Positions 46,250 through 55,257 of a stretch of DNA of 64,000 nucleotides are shown piece by piece (position 1 is the stretch's first letter; every line of letters begins with the position of its first letter). A model generated the notes under the pieces. That model was given only the letters and a program-made list of their open reading frames with translations, was not told where the DNA came from and did no database searches. The translations under genes and the position numbers were made by a program. Origin of the DNA: Marinobacter salexigens (GTDB lineage Bacteria; Pseudomonadota; Gammaproteobacteria; Pseudomonadales; Oleiphilaceae); assembly GCF_002806945.1 (NCBI RefSeq), contig NZ_NIHC01000010.1:1-64000 (forward strand). Reading direction: 5' to 3'.

Positions 46250-48259
46250 TTAGTGCTTTGGCTTCACCCTTTTGCTAAGGGTCCAGAGGCCGGCGTATTT
46301 GTTGAAAGAGCCCTGTGCGTAGGTCACTGCAACCAGAAAGCCAACAGATCCATCCAGAAAGCCAAAGCGGATTATGTAAACCTGTAAAAACGTTAGCAGG
46401 CCTCGAAATGCCGGGTAAATCAGGGTGCGTGTTCTCTTACCTTTTCGGAACTTTTCCTGAGAGCCCAGCCAAGCGTACTTGGCACTTTTTTCAAGTGCAT
46501 GCCCGAAATGCCGGTGGGTGTAATGGGTCAGGCGCCCTCGCAGGGTTTTGGTTTTACGCCCTTCCGGAACCAGAATTTTTTCGTGCACCAATGCACTGGA
46601 AAAGCGAACACCTTCACGGCGGAACAGGCGCAGTGGCGCTCGGCCGCTTCGGCCAAAATCAAGCCTTGTACCATACAGTGTGACAGCCCAAGGGAGCTTG
46701 TAAGCATCTGCGTCGGGATCGGCTAGCCGGTGGTTGATTTCACGGGCCAGTTCCGGCGTGATACGTTCATCGGCATCCAGTGACAGCACCCAGTCGCCCG
46801 TGGCTTTCTCCAGAGCTCTCTGTTTCTGAACACCAAAGCCCGGCCAGTCGGTGACCTCAAGAATGTCCGCATACTGCTTGGCAATTTCAACGGTTCTGTC
46901 CGTGCTTCCGCTATCCAGAACGATAATTTCGTCAGCAACCAGCCTGGCCGACTTCAGGCAGTCGGCAATGTGGTCTTCCTCGTTTTTTGTGATGATTGTT
47001 GCCGATACGGTTTTGGTCCGTTGCCGCACGTAAGAGGTGCCCAGCTCGTTGAAAAGTGCAGCGGCAGTGCCGGCAACCGATACCAGGTAGAAGGTCAGGA
47101 ACAGCGTTCGGTTAAAGGTAGCTTCGGTCAGCCCAAAGAGGAGGTAACCGACACTGATTAGTGAGCCTGACACTGCAAGATGCGCCGTAGCTGTATGTGT
47201 ACTGAACAGGTGTCGTGCAAAAATCGTCAAAGGTATGAATATCAGGAATGCCCAACTCAGAATGCCCGGGATACCGCTAGTAGCGGCAATGTTGAGCAAA
47301 TCGTTATGGGCGTGGCCAGTACAGCAGTCTATCAGTGCGGCAGACGACTCCCCGGAGGCAACTGAAGCCTCGATTTCCTGGGCGTAACCCCCAAGCCCGA
47401 CGCCGGTCCATGGGTTTTCAGCGAACATCCCCCAAGCCAACTCCCACACCTCCATCCGGATTGTAATGGCCGAATCCGGGGAGTCATTCTGCAGAAGGCC
47501 TGCAATTTGCCCTGACATCCGATCGTTGGTTGCAATGGCCGTCACAACCAGCACAGGAATAACGATCATGCTGATGATGCGAAGATTTCTGCTCAGCAGC
47601 GGCACCAGAAGGAGCAGGAAGAATGGTAAGGCAACAAGGTTGCTTCGGGTTTGCGATAGCATGGCGACCGCGGCAGTTCCGGCCCCCATAATGATCAAGA
47701 TAAGGGCAAGAGAGCGCCGCTTGCTGCGGTAGAAAAACAATCCGCCCGTCAGGGTGAGAAAGCTGCCCAGTAACGCGATATTCCCAAAGCTGATCGGGTT
47801 TATTCCTCCGCCAAAGCGGTTGTTAAGAAGAGGATCTAGTGAGCCTTGGTTCGCAATCACCGCTGAACCCAGCAAGCCAAAAACAGCTGCTGCCAGAAGC
47901 CCTGCACTGGCAAACAGCGTATTTGCTCCCAATCGGGCGTAGCTCAGGGCAATTATCAGAGGCCAGAACAAGATGAAGCGGGCATGGGTACCAAACGTTT
48001 TGCCGCCCTCATAACTGAAACCTTCTATGGCCCAAGAGCAAAAACTCACGAGTACGAAAAACCAGAAGGCAAAATGCAGCAGGCGAAGCTCTTTGGGCTT
48101 ATCCCACCCGGCCTGGTACAGGGATTTTCGGAGGCTGATTACGATGCCTGTTATGGCAAGCAATAGCGTGGCGGCTGCCAAGACGCTGGATGACAGAAGC
48201 GCGCCCGCCACACCGATTACAAAAAACAGATGAACAGGCATTTGGGAATGATTTGTCAT
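46250..48259 (-). CDS. WaaL-type O-antigen ligase fused to a GT2 LPS core glycosyltransferase
   Basis: This 669-residue protein joins two enzymes. Residues about 8-405 have 10-12 membrane segments with the ligase hallmarks SQTRSN (Arg205) and CTGHAHNDLLNI (316-320). Residues about 418-669 are a WaaE/KdtX-like GT2 domain: VSATIITKNEEDHIADCL, LDSGSTDRT (449-456), DxD in LSLDADERI (495-498) and KSAKYAWLGSQEKFRKGKRT. No stop or frameshift separates them. The ATG at 48259 is one base after the acyltransferase stop. The GT2 part would face the cytoplasm. Separate genes are usual, so the fusion is notable. Confidence 0.88.
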   Translation of the reverse strand: MTNHSQMPVHLFFVIGVAGALLSSSVLAAATLLLAITGIVISLRKSLYQAGWDKPKELRLLHFAFWFFVLVSFCSWAIEGFSYEGGKTFGTHARFILFWPLIIALSYARLGANTLFASAGLLAAAVFGLLGSAVIANQGSLDPLLNNRFGGGINPISFGNIALLGSFLTLTGGLFFYRSKRRSLALILIIMGAGTAAVAMLSQTRSNLVALPFFLLLLVPLLSRNLRIISMIVIPVLVVTAIATNDRMSGQIAGLLQNDSPDSAITIRMEVWELAWGMFAENPWTGVGLGGYAQEIEASVASGESSAALIDCCTGHAHNDLLNIAATSGIPGILSWAFLIFIPLTIFARHLFSTHTATAHLAVSGSLISVGYLLFGLTEATFNRTLFLTFYLVSVAGTAAALFNELGTSYVRQRTKTVSATIITKNEEDHIADCLKSARLVADEIIVLDSGSTDRTVEIAKQYADILEVTDWPGFGVQKQRALEKATGDWVLSLDADERITPELAREINHRLADPDADAYKLPWAVTLYGTRLDFGRSGRAPLRLFRREGVRFSSALVHEKILVPEGRKTKTLRGRLTHYTHRHFGHALEKSAKYAWLGSQEKFRKGKRTRTLIYPAFRGLLTFLQVYIIRFGFLDGSVGFLVAVTYAQGSFNKYAGLWTLSKRVKPKH

Positions 48260-48260
48260 G

Positions 48261-49166
48261 TCAGCATACCCGGTCCGGGTTGTAGGGATTGATTTCACCC
48301 GGTGGGCGGTGCCGCAAGCGTTTGTATTCCCATTGATACTGCCCCGGAATATCCCGAATACACTGTTCAATAGACTGGTTCAGGGCGGTTGTTGCTGCTA
48401 CCGAATCCTTGCTATCCAAGCCCGGTTCGGTTTTGCGTACTACAATCCGAAAGCCCTGAGCGTTCTCTAGCCGCTCGGCGTAGGTAATCAGGACCTTGGC
48501 GCCAGTTCGTTGCATTAGCTTTGAAACTAAGGTCATGGTTTTGACTTCCATGCCAAAAAAGGGCGCAAAGGCATTGCCTTTGCCACGCGGGGACTGGTCA
48601 GGAAGAATGCCAGCAACACCGCCCTCCCGGAGGATCGATCCCAGCCGTACAAGGCCCCGCCTGTCGCCGCGCACGAGTTCGGAGCCAAGCCTGCCTCGTA
48701 CACGGGTCATGTAGTCTTCGAACTCGGGCATGTTGGGCGGGCTGTAAAGGGCGGCCATTTTGTAACGAGATGAAAAAAACAACCCCGCCAGCTCCCAGCT
48801 GCCAAGGTGCGGCGCGAGAAGGATCAATCCGCTACCATCAGCCATTGCCTCATCAATGAGCTCAAGCCCTACAGTTTCACGGACCAGTCCAAGGCATTTT
48901 TCAACCGGCCATTCCCACATCAGAGGAACTTCCAGCATGGTCATGCCTGTACTGATCAGCGATTCCTTCGCCAGGTCTGCACGCTCAGTGGGTGAGAGTT
49001 CAGGGAGGCAGATCGTGAGGTTAATGTCGGTAACTTCACGAGCTTTCAGCGGCAGCCTCCACATAAGCAGGCCGATAAATTTGCCAATGCGCTGAGCATT
49101 TGCCAGAGAAAGCTTGCCTGCGATACGCAGTAGACCTGCAACAAAAAAATATTTCAGCTTACTCAT
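48261..49166 (-). CDS. LpxL/LpxM-family lysophospholipid acyltransferase, first copy
   Basis: The 301-residue product has the LpxL/HtrB fold: [20 protein letters not shown], the HX4E catalytic motif APHLGSWE (His120, Glu125), [20 protein letters not shown], and [16 protein letters not shown] near the end. These enzymes add a secondary acyl chain to lipid A at the inner membrane. There is an N-terminal hydrophobic segment. It overlaps manC/algA by four bases and precedes the WaaL-GT2 gene by one base, so the three are cotranslated. Confidence 0.92.
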   Translation of the reverse strand: MSKLKYFFVAGLLRIAGKLSLANAQRIGKFIGLLMWRLPLKAREVTDINLTICLPELSPTERADLAKESLISTGMTMLEVPLMWEWPVEKCLGLVRETVGLELIDEAMADGSGLILLAPHLGSWELAGLFFSSRYKMAALYSPPNMPEFEDYMTRVRGRLGSELVRGDRRGLVRLGSILREGGVAGILPDQSPRGKGNAFAPFFGMEVKTMTLVSKLMQRTGAKVLITYAERLENAQGFRIVVRKTEPGLDSKDSVAATTALNQSIEQCIRDIPGQYQWEYKRLRHRPPGEINPYNPDRVC

Positions 49167-50578
49167 TTTCTGCCATACCGGTCTTCGTATCTGACAATGT
49201 CATCCTCACCAAGATAGGAACCGGACTGAACCTCAATCAGTTCCAGATCAATAACCCCGGGGTTTTCCAAAGAGTGCACCTGGCCTATGGGGATGTAAGT
49301 GGACTGGTTTTCAGTAACGAGATAGGTTTTTTCGCCGTTGGTTACCCGCGCAGTGCCACTGACAATAATCCAGTGCTCGGCGCGATGATGGTGCATCTGA
49401 ACCGATAGCTTGGCGCCGGGTTTTACCGTGATCCGCTTTACCTGGTAGCGCGGCCCACTGTCTATGGAGTCGTATACACCCCAAGGGCGGTAAACCTCAC
49501 GGTGATTCATATGCTCATGTCGGCCATCGTTGCGAATCTGCTCAACCACAGCTTTTACATCCTGCACTTTGTCTTTGTGAGCAACAAGAATCGCATCGTT
49601 GGTCTCAATGAGGACGAGGTCATCTACACCGATGGTCGCAACAAGGCGGCTGTCTGCGCGAACCAGCGTGTTGCTGGTTTGGTGGGCGATCACATCGCCG
49701 CTGAGACTGTTTCCATCAGAATCTTTTTCGCTAACATCCCAAAGTGCAGACCAGGAACCGATGTCGCTCCACCCGGCGTCCAGGGAAACAACCACAGCGT
49801 GATCGGTTTTCTCCATCACGGCATAGTCGATAGATTCAGAGGGACAGTTGGCAAACAGCTCCGGGCTCACCCGTATAAAGTGAAGGTCCTCGCTGGTATC
49901 TGCCATCGCGGCGCGGCAGGCAGATAAAATGTCAGGGCGGTGCAGTTCCAGTTCTGCCAGGTACTGCCGGGCACTGAACAGAAACATGCCGCTGTTCCAG
50001 AGATACTCTCCGGATTCGAGATAGGTTTTAGCGGTCTCAATGTCGGGCTTTTCTACAAAGCTGTCAACAGAGTAACAATCGGCGGCCAGTTCATTGCTAC
50101 GATGTATATAGCCATACCCGGTTTCAGGTTGATGTGGGACTATGCCGAAGGTGACAAGCTTGCCTTCTTTAGCCAGAGGGATGGCCTTTGCTACGCCCGC
50201 CTGGAACGCGTCGACATCTGTGATCAGATGGTCGGCGGCAAGAACCAGCATCAGTGGGTCATCTCCACCTGCGCTCTCACACAGCTGAAGTGCCGCCAAT
50301 GCGATGGCAGGCGCGGTGTTGCGACCGCAGGGTTCAAGGATGATGCAGCTATCTTCATGGCCGGATTGCCGCATTTGTTCCGCCGCCAGAAAACGGTGCT
50401 CTTCATTGCAGATCAGGAGTGGTTTTTGGGCGTCCATTCCGTCAAGCCGGGCCACCGTTGACTGAAGCATTGAGAGGGGCCCGTCTGTCAGTTTGAGAAA
50501 CTGTTTAGGGTTCAATTGTCGTGACAGCGGCCAAAGTCGCGAGCCGGTACCGCCAGCCATAATGACGGGATGAATCAT
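49163..50578 (-). CDS. Mannose-1-phosphate guanylyltransferase/mannose-6-phosphate isomerase
   Basis: The 471-residue type II bifunctional enzyme (AlgA/ManC/CpsB) makes GDP-mannose. The N-terminal nucleotidyltransferase has [20 protein letters not shown]; the C-terminal cupin has [20 protein letters not shown], with metal-binding histidines. GGAG lies seven bases before the ATG. It heads the operon with the acyltransferase and the WaaL-GT2 gene, which suggests that mannose or a GDP-mannose-derived sugar is part of the LPS core or O-antigen. Confidence 0.95.
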   Translation of the reverse strand: MIHPVIMAGGTGSRLWPLSRQLNPKQFLKLTDGPLSMLQSTVARLDGMDAQKPLLICNEEHRFLAAEQMRQSGHEDSCIILEPCGRNTAPAIALAALQLCESAGGDDPLMLVLAADHLITDVDAFQAGVAKAIPLAKEGKLVTFGIVPHQPETGYGYIHRSNELAADCYSVDSFVEKPDIETAKTYLESGEYLWNSGMFLFSARQYLAELELHRPDILSACRAAMADTSEDLHFIRVSPELFANCPSESIDYAVMEKTDHAVVVSLDAGWSDIGSWSALWDVSEKDSDGNSLSGDVIAHQTSNTLVRADSRLVATIGVDDLVLIETNDAILVAHKDKVQDVKAVVEQIRNDGRHEHMNHREVYRPWGVYDSIDSGPRYQVKRITVKPGAKLSVQMHHHRAEHWIIVSGTARVTNGEKTYLVTENQSTYIPIGQVHSLENPGVIDLELIEVQSGSYLGEDDIVRYEDRYGRK

Positions 50579-50706
50579 GAGCTTACTCCGGGCTTGATTG
50601 AGTTTGTGAGAGCGTTCCTGAACCCTGCATTCAAAGGTGGAATCTTACCATACGGATTGAGCATCGACAGCGCAGCTGCACCGTGCCGCGCCCCCCGTCG
50701 CAGAAG

Positions 50707-51393
50707 TCATAGTTGTTGCGACGCTTCCCAGGTTTGTTTTCTGTCACTGAGCTCCCATGCAATTCGCTTGTAGAAGCGATTGATGCGTCTCGTTATATAC
50801 CGCTTTCGCCATGCCGGAATCGCTGCAAGCTGGTTCTGAGCATCGGGTGCTCCAAGGCCATCGACCAGGAACAGCTCTGGCTGATTGTTACGTTGGGCAA
50901 TTACCAGGTTGTGGGGCAGGAGATTGCGGGTCAATATGCCCGTTGCCTCAAGCCACGCACAGAATCGCTCCGAAGCGGCTTTTATGGGTGCGTCAAAACC
51001 GTGTTGCTTCAGATAGTTCTCAAGCGTTTCGGCAGGATTGCCGTGATCATCCAGAAGGAGCTCACTTTCGTTAGCTGCGCCGAGCGATGTTAGTGTTTCG
51101 CCGTAGAATCGCGGGAGATGTTTCCAGACACTGCTTTCGTGGCCGTGTTTGATCAACGATACTATTGCACTCTGCCGGTGGGCACGTTGTTCCTGTGTAT
51201 TGTCGTTGATCCTGGACTTGCCGAGCAGTTTCTTCAGAGGCATCTGCCGCTGATAACGAGCTTCTATATTTTCAGGGCGAATCACCTTCAGGCAGCGGCC
51301 AGGGGTATCTGGATGCAGATAGCAATGGCGGTTGTAGCCCGAAGCAAAGGGCGTTTGATCTGAAAGGTCTATCACGGCAGTGTTTGTTCTCAT
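50707..51393 (-). CDS. YrbL-family kinase-fold protein
   Basis: The 228-residue product resembles YrbL (PhoP regulatory network protein): PFASGYNRHCYLHPDTPGRC with a loop before LKVIRPEN, HLPRFYGETLTSLG and a degenerate catalytic loop ILTRNLLPHNLVIA followed by LFLVDGLG. The fold is that of small-molecule and LPS kinases, but the HxD and DFD motifs are altered (TRNLLPHN, VDGLG), so activity is uncertain. It stands alone, divergent from the SGNH gene, within the LPS locus. Confidence 0.8.
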   Translation of the reverse strand: MRTNTAVIDLSDQTPFASGYNRHCYLHPDTPGRCLKVIRPENIEARYQRQMPLKKLLGKSRINDNTQEQRAHRQSAIVSLIKHGHESSVWKHLPRFYGETLTSLGAANESELLLDDHGNPAETLENYLKQHGFDAPIKAASERFCAWLEATGILTRNLLPHNLVIAQRNNQPELFLVDGLGAPDAQNQLAAIPAWRKRYITRRINRFYKRIAWELSDRKQTWEASQQL

Positions 51394-51463
51394 CGGATAT
51401 AGTGGCTGATTGCCGAGATGACTCCCATCACTGGCAATTCGTTATGTTGGCAACTGGAGCCTG

Positions 51464-52153
51464 ATGGTTATGGGTTTTTCTGAGGTATCCAAGCTTTGTT
51501 TGGCGTTTGGGGATTGTAACACAGAGGGTTTTGGAACCCTTGAAGGCCCGGTCTGGGCTGAGCAGGTTGCAGACGCGCTGGAGCTTGAGTTCAAAAATTG
51601 CGGGCACACGATGAGCACGACCCGGGAACTGCTGCAGTATGCAGCAGCGTTTCCTCCATCCGAATGTGCTCTGGTGTTTGTCCAGTACGGGCTGGTGGAC
51701 TCCTGGCTGACGTTTCGTGGTGCGCCTTATGTGCTTTATTACCCTGACAACCCGCGCCGGAAACTGGCGCGAAAACTGGTAAAGAAACTAAAGAAATGGG
51801 CGCGCACTTTGCAGCTTCAAAAAAAGCTGGGGGCTGTCGAGCAAGTCCCGTTGGAAGAGTACATTGAAAACGTGCGGACCGTACTGAAGTCTGCCCCGAA
51901 CAGTCAGTTTGTGTTGGTGGCAACGGCCCCGAACCGTGACACATCCCGAAACCCCAGAATTCTGAGATATAACGCTGCCCTTTCAAACCTTGCAGGCGAG
52001 GAACAAAACGCACTCTATGCTGATGCCTGGAATGAGCTCTGGAATAATCTTGATACATGCCTGATGGATGATGGAACGCATCTTACAGCCCAGGGGCACC
52101 ACATTGTTGCCAATTGTGTTCAGAATGCTATCAGGCGCGGGAGTTTGCGTTGA
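51464..52153 (+). CDS. SGNH/GDSL hydrolase-like protein with Cys at the nucleophile position
   Basis: The 229-residue product has block I as LAFGDCNTEGFG, in which the expected GDS serine is Cys18, and a C-terminal block V DDGTHLTAQGHHIV with the catalytic Asp and His pair. The middle has FVQYGLVDSW where GxND is usual. Such proteins in LPS loci deacylate or acetylate glycans; with Cys the activity is open. ATG 51464 or 51470 can both use GGAG at 51456. It has no signal peptide. Its 3' end overlaps a GT4 gene on the other strand by 23 bp. Confidence 0.78.
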   Translation: MVMGFSEVSKLCLAFGDCNTEGFGTLEGPVWAEQVADALELEFKNCGHTMSTTRELLQYAAAFPPSECALVFVQYGLVDSWLTFRGAPYVLYYPDNPRRKLARKLVKKLKKWARTLQLQKKLGAVEQVPLEEYIENVRTVLKSAPNSQFVLVATAPNRDTSRNPRILRYNAALSNLAGEEQNALYADAWNELWNNLDTCLMDDGTHLTAQGHHIVANCVQNAIRRGSLR

Positions 52154-53171
52154 GAAGCTCGTAATAAAAAACCTCTGTCCGTTTTGCCATAGCTTCCAGT
52201 GTCAGCTCCCGCGAAGCATACTCAAAACACGCTTTCTGGCTTTTTTTCAGGCTTTCGGGGTCTGCAAGTTGCACTGACAACAGAGCCTGCAATGCACTCA
52301 GGTCTGTGGCGGTTGCCAGACTTTCGGCAGGTAGCAACTCAAGCGCACCATTGACAGGCGTTGATAGTACGGGGCACCTTGCCAACAAGGCCTCGACAAG
52401 AGTATAGGGAAAACCTTCGCGCTCGGAACTGATTACGCATACAGAGGCCTGATCAAGCCAGGCTGTGGGATTCTCTTCGTGGCCGGTTAACTTTATGAAA
52501 CTGTCAGCACCGAGGTGTTGGATCAGTGTCTTTAACCTGTCTGCCTCGGAGCCATCGCCCAGAATATACAGCGGCAGTGTCGGCGTTAGTGCTGCCCATG
52601 CAGAAATCAGGTTGCTGAACTGCTTGACCGGCTCAAGGCGACCTATGGCCACGGCAAAAACTTGAGCTCTCGGTATTGGATGCGTTGCTTTAGTTTTTTT
52701 GCTTTGAGGATTGAGCCCATTGTGAATCAGTTTTGTGCAGGGGTGAGATAACACCTGGTGAATACCTTTGCTCACGGCAATCACACCATCAAGTTTGTCG
52801 AAATCCTTATGGCTGGATTTGGTACCGTGGACAGTTCCCACCGTTACGATTGCCGGAGTTCCTGCCGCTGAAATCAGGGCGGCCGCCTTATTGCCTTGGG
52901 CATGGAGTACATCGGGTGATAATTTGCGAAGCACGTGCCTTAAGCGCAGCTTCAGAAGAGGGTTACGTCTTCCCCACTGAAACGGTAATGGGTGGAAGGT
53001 GACTTCAGGCGAAAAGCGATGCCGGTAATCGGGGTGTGCCATAACGTGCACTTTGTGCCCGCAACGTGCGAGTTGCTCCGAAAGGTCGGCCGTATGCTTC
53101 TCCATGCCTCCCCAGCTACCTCCTGGAGTGGCAATCAGCTGGGCAATGGTAAGTCGGTCGGGGGCGTTCAT
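52131..53171 (-). CDS. Glycosyltransferase family 4, first of a pair
   Basis: The 346-residue GT-B enzyme has TIAQLIATPGGSWGGMEKHT at the N terminus, VFAVAIGRLEPVKQFSNLIS, GDGSEADRLKTLI and the EX7E motif SEREGFPYTLVEAL. It probably adds a sugar to the LPS core in the cytoplasm. It is the last gene of a four-gene minus-strand operon and overlaps its paralogue by four bases. Donor and acceptor are unknown. Confidence 0.9.
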   Translation of the reverse strand: MNAPDRLTIAQLIATPGGSWGGMEKHTADLSEQLARCGHKVHVMAHPDYRHRFSPEVTFHPLPFQWGRRNPLLKLRLRHVLRKLSPDVLHAQGNKAAALISAAGTPAIVTVGTVHGTKSSHKDFDKLDGVIAVSKGIHQVLSHPCTKLIHNGLNPQSKKTKATHPIPRAQVFAVAIGRLEPVKQFSNLISAWAALTPTLPLYILGDGSEADRLKTLIQHLGADSFIKLTGHEENPTAWLDQASVCVISSEREGFPYTLVEALLARCPVLSTPVNGALELLPAESLATATDLSALQALLSVQLADPESLKKSQKACFEYASRELTLEAMAKRTEVFYYELLNANSRA

Positions 53172-54283
53172 GGCGAGGCGGCTGCTTTGGCAAGAACATT
53201 GCGGTAAACCTCCAGTGTCGACTCCGTTTGCGCCTGAAGACGAAACCTGAAGGGGATTTCGATATTTGATGTTTCTTCGGTCAACAGCCGCAGCGCAACC
53301 CCGGCAAATTCCTGAGTGTCATCAGGCGCTACAAGCCCGTCGCGAAAACATGCCTGAAGTGTTTCTGCGGCGCCACCACGATTAAACGCAACCACGGGCG
53401 TGCCGGAAGAAAGTGCTTCGGTAACGGTGCGGCCGAAGGGCTCAGCTTTTGTCGACATGTGGCACACCAGGTCGGCGAACAGATAAAGCTCCGCCATATC
53501 ATCCCGCTGGCCGAGGAAGGTTACCTTATCGGTAAGCCCGAGCTTTGAGCGGTGCTGCTCCAGCTCTTGCATAAAGCGCTCTTTTCCCGGCTCTGCACCG
53601 CCAACAATAATGCCGTGGCAGTCTGGCTTTTCGCGGGTGATCTCTGCCATGGCGTCAAGAAACTGCAACTGGCCTTTCCAGCGGGAAATGCGCCCTGGCA
53701 TCATCAGAATGCGCTTGCCCTCAAGCTGCGGGAATTGCACAAACAGCCCCTGCCGCCATGTTTCGCTCAGCTCCCGTTGCTGAAAATAACCCACATCCAC
53801 GCCGCGCTGAATCACCGTCAACTTTCGTTCCGGAACCTGATAATTGTCGATGACGTAGTTCCGCACGCAATTCGATACTGCAATGACATGATCGGATTTT
53901 GCCATGATGGCACTGTACGGATTCACCGAGTACATGCCGTGGAAGGTTGAAACAACGGCCGGTTGCTGATGTGATGGCAGGCCTTTCCATGCCAGGCGCA
54001 CGATCCAGGCAGGCATGCGTGAACGCACGTGAATGATGTCTGGCTGCAGTTCGCGGATCAGGTTTCGCATGGGGCGAATTTGCCCGAACGACGCGGGCGA
54101 TTTGCGGTGGATGGGCATTTGGATGTGCGTCGAACCTTGCTCTTGCAGGTGCTTTGCCAGTGGGCCACCGCTGGAAACGACAAAAGACTCGTGGCCGTGT
54201 CGCACCAGATCCGCCGCAAATTCCACGGTGCCCCGCTCTACACCGCCACTATAGAGGGCTGGCAATGCCTGAAGAATTCTCAA
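53168..54283 (-). CDS. Glycosyltransferase family 4, second of a pair
   Basis: The 371-residue enzyme starts at TTG 54283, overlapping the stop of the ELM1-like gene (TTGA), with AGGGAG eight bases upstream; it begins LRILQALPALYSGGVERGTV. Other features are MMPGRISRWKGQLQFLDAMA and EPFGRTVTEALSSGTPVVAF. It resembles WaaG-type and other LPS GT4 enzymes. A longer in-frame reading exists but would overlap the upstream gene by about 70 bp and lacks conservation. Confidence 0.9.
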   Translation of the reverse strand: MRILQALPALYSGGVERGTVEFAADLVRHGHESFVVSSGGPLAKHLQEQGSTHIQMPIHRKSPASFGQIRPMRNLIRELQPDIIHVRSRMPAWIVRLAWKGLPSHQQPAVVSTFHGMYSVNPYSAIMAKSDHVIAVSNCVRNYVIDNYQVPERKLTVIQRGVDVGYFQQRELSETWRQGLFVQFPQLEGKRILMMPGRISRWKGQLQFLDAMAEITREKPDCHGIIVGGAEPGKERFMQELEQHRSKLGLTDKVTFLGQRDDMAELYLFADLVCHMSTKAEPFGRTVTEALSSGTPVVAFNRGGAAETLQACFRDGLVAPDDTQEFAGVALRLLTEETSNIEIPFRFRLQAQTESTLEVYRNVLAKAAASP

Positions 54284-55257
54284 GGTGTCGCTCCCTTTCG
54301 TTTTTTCTGCGTTCCGGCACTTGCGGTAAGCCAGCGCTGGATTACCCACTGTGCGGCCCGGTCTGCTTCCCAGAGAGATTTCTCCTGGCCAGTTTTACCA
54401 CCCATCACCGCAGCATGATCGCTCCAGCGAGCCACGTAACCTGCTTCAAGCAACCTTTGGATGCCATTGACAACTCGGCTGCCAGAACGCCCTGATAACT
54501 GGAACAGCCCGGTTGGCACGCCGGATGTTGTGGCTTCGCACACCATGGACATGCTGTCGGGTGTTACCCAGATAGCTTTGGATGCGGCAATGCGGTGGTT
54601 GAGCCAGTCTTCGTGGGTGTTGTCCGGGTTTGCCACGGTGGTTCGTGGGCCTGAAAGCTCATCCAACCTCGCCCTGAGGGCGCCCGGTGTTCGCCGGGAA
54701 CCACTGATCGTCCAGCGCCATTGTGGGTATTCGCCCATCAGGTGGGTCACTTGCCCGAAGACAACGTCATCGTCCCAGTCGTAATGAGGGGATGGGCCGC
54801 CGAGCAACAACAAGGCTTCGGGCTTTTCAGTAATTCGGGCGAGGGGGGTGACGGAGTTAATAACGCCTTCTGTAACCAGGGTGTCCCGATTCGGTGCAAT
54901 GCCATCATGGGCAGGAATAATGGAACCATCAACCCAGCTGCGCGGGAAGCCGGGCTTCATAAGAACCAGGGTTTTGGTTTTCCTGACCCGCCTCAAAGAG
55001 AGTAGAAGCCTGTGAGTGCCGGTGCCAGCAGCAATGATCAGGTCCGGGTGGGGGAGCGACTTGTCCAGTGCAGGAGGTACCGCTAGTAACGCCCGCCACA
55101 GCGGAACGCTGATGTCATCAGCATTAACCCAGAACAGGCTGGCGCCGGCTTTGACCCTTAAGCGGTTGCCCAGGCCTTTCAGCTGATTCCGGTGCCCGGG
55201 TTTATTGTCTGTAAGCAGCCAGATAACAGGTGTTGTTGACACGTTATTTGTCGCCAT
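54280..55257 (-). CDS. ELM1-like (mitochondrial fission ELM1 family) protein
   Basis: The 325-residue product has the family features VIWLLTDNKPGHRNQLKGLG, PDLIIAAGTGTHRLLLSLRR, LLLGGPSPHYDW and VTPDSMSMVCEATTSGVPTG. The bacterial members are GT-B-like proteins found among LPS genes and are probably glycosyltransferases; the family name comes from a plant protein. The ATG at 55257 lies 14 bases inside the end of the acyltransferase gene. A long in-frame extension upstream is antisense to no gene but overlaps the acyltransferase and is rejected. Confidence 0.85.
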   Translation of the reverse strand: MATNNVSTTPVIWLLTDNKPGHRNQLKGLGNRLRVKAGASLFWVNADDISVPLWRALLAVPPALDKSLPHPDLIIAAGTGTHRLLLSLRRVRKTKTLVLMKPGFPRSWVDGSIIPAHDGIAPNRDTLVTEGVINSVTPLARITEKPEALLLLGGPSPHYDWDDDVVFGQVTHLMGEYPQWRWTISGSRRTPGALRARLDELSGPRTTVANPDNTHEDWLNHRIAASKAIWVTPDSMSMVCEATTSGVPTGLFQLSGRSGSRVVNGIQRLLEAGYVARWSDHAAVMGGKTGQEKSLWEADRAAQWVIQRWLTASAGTQKKRKGATP

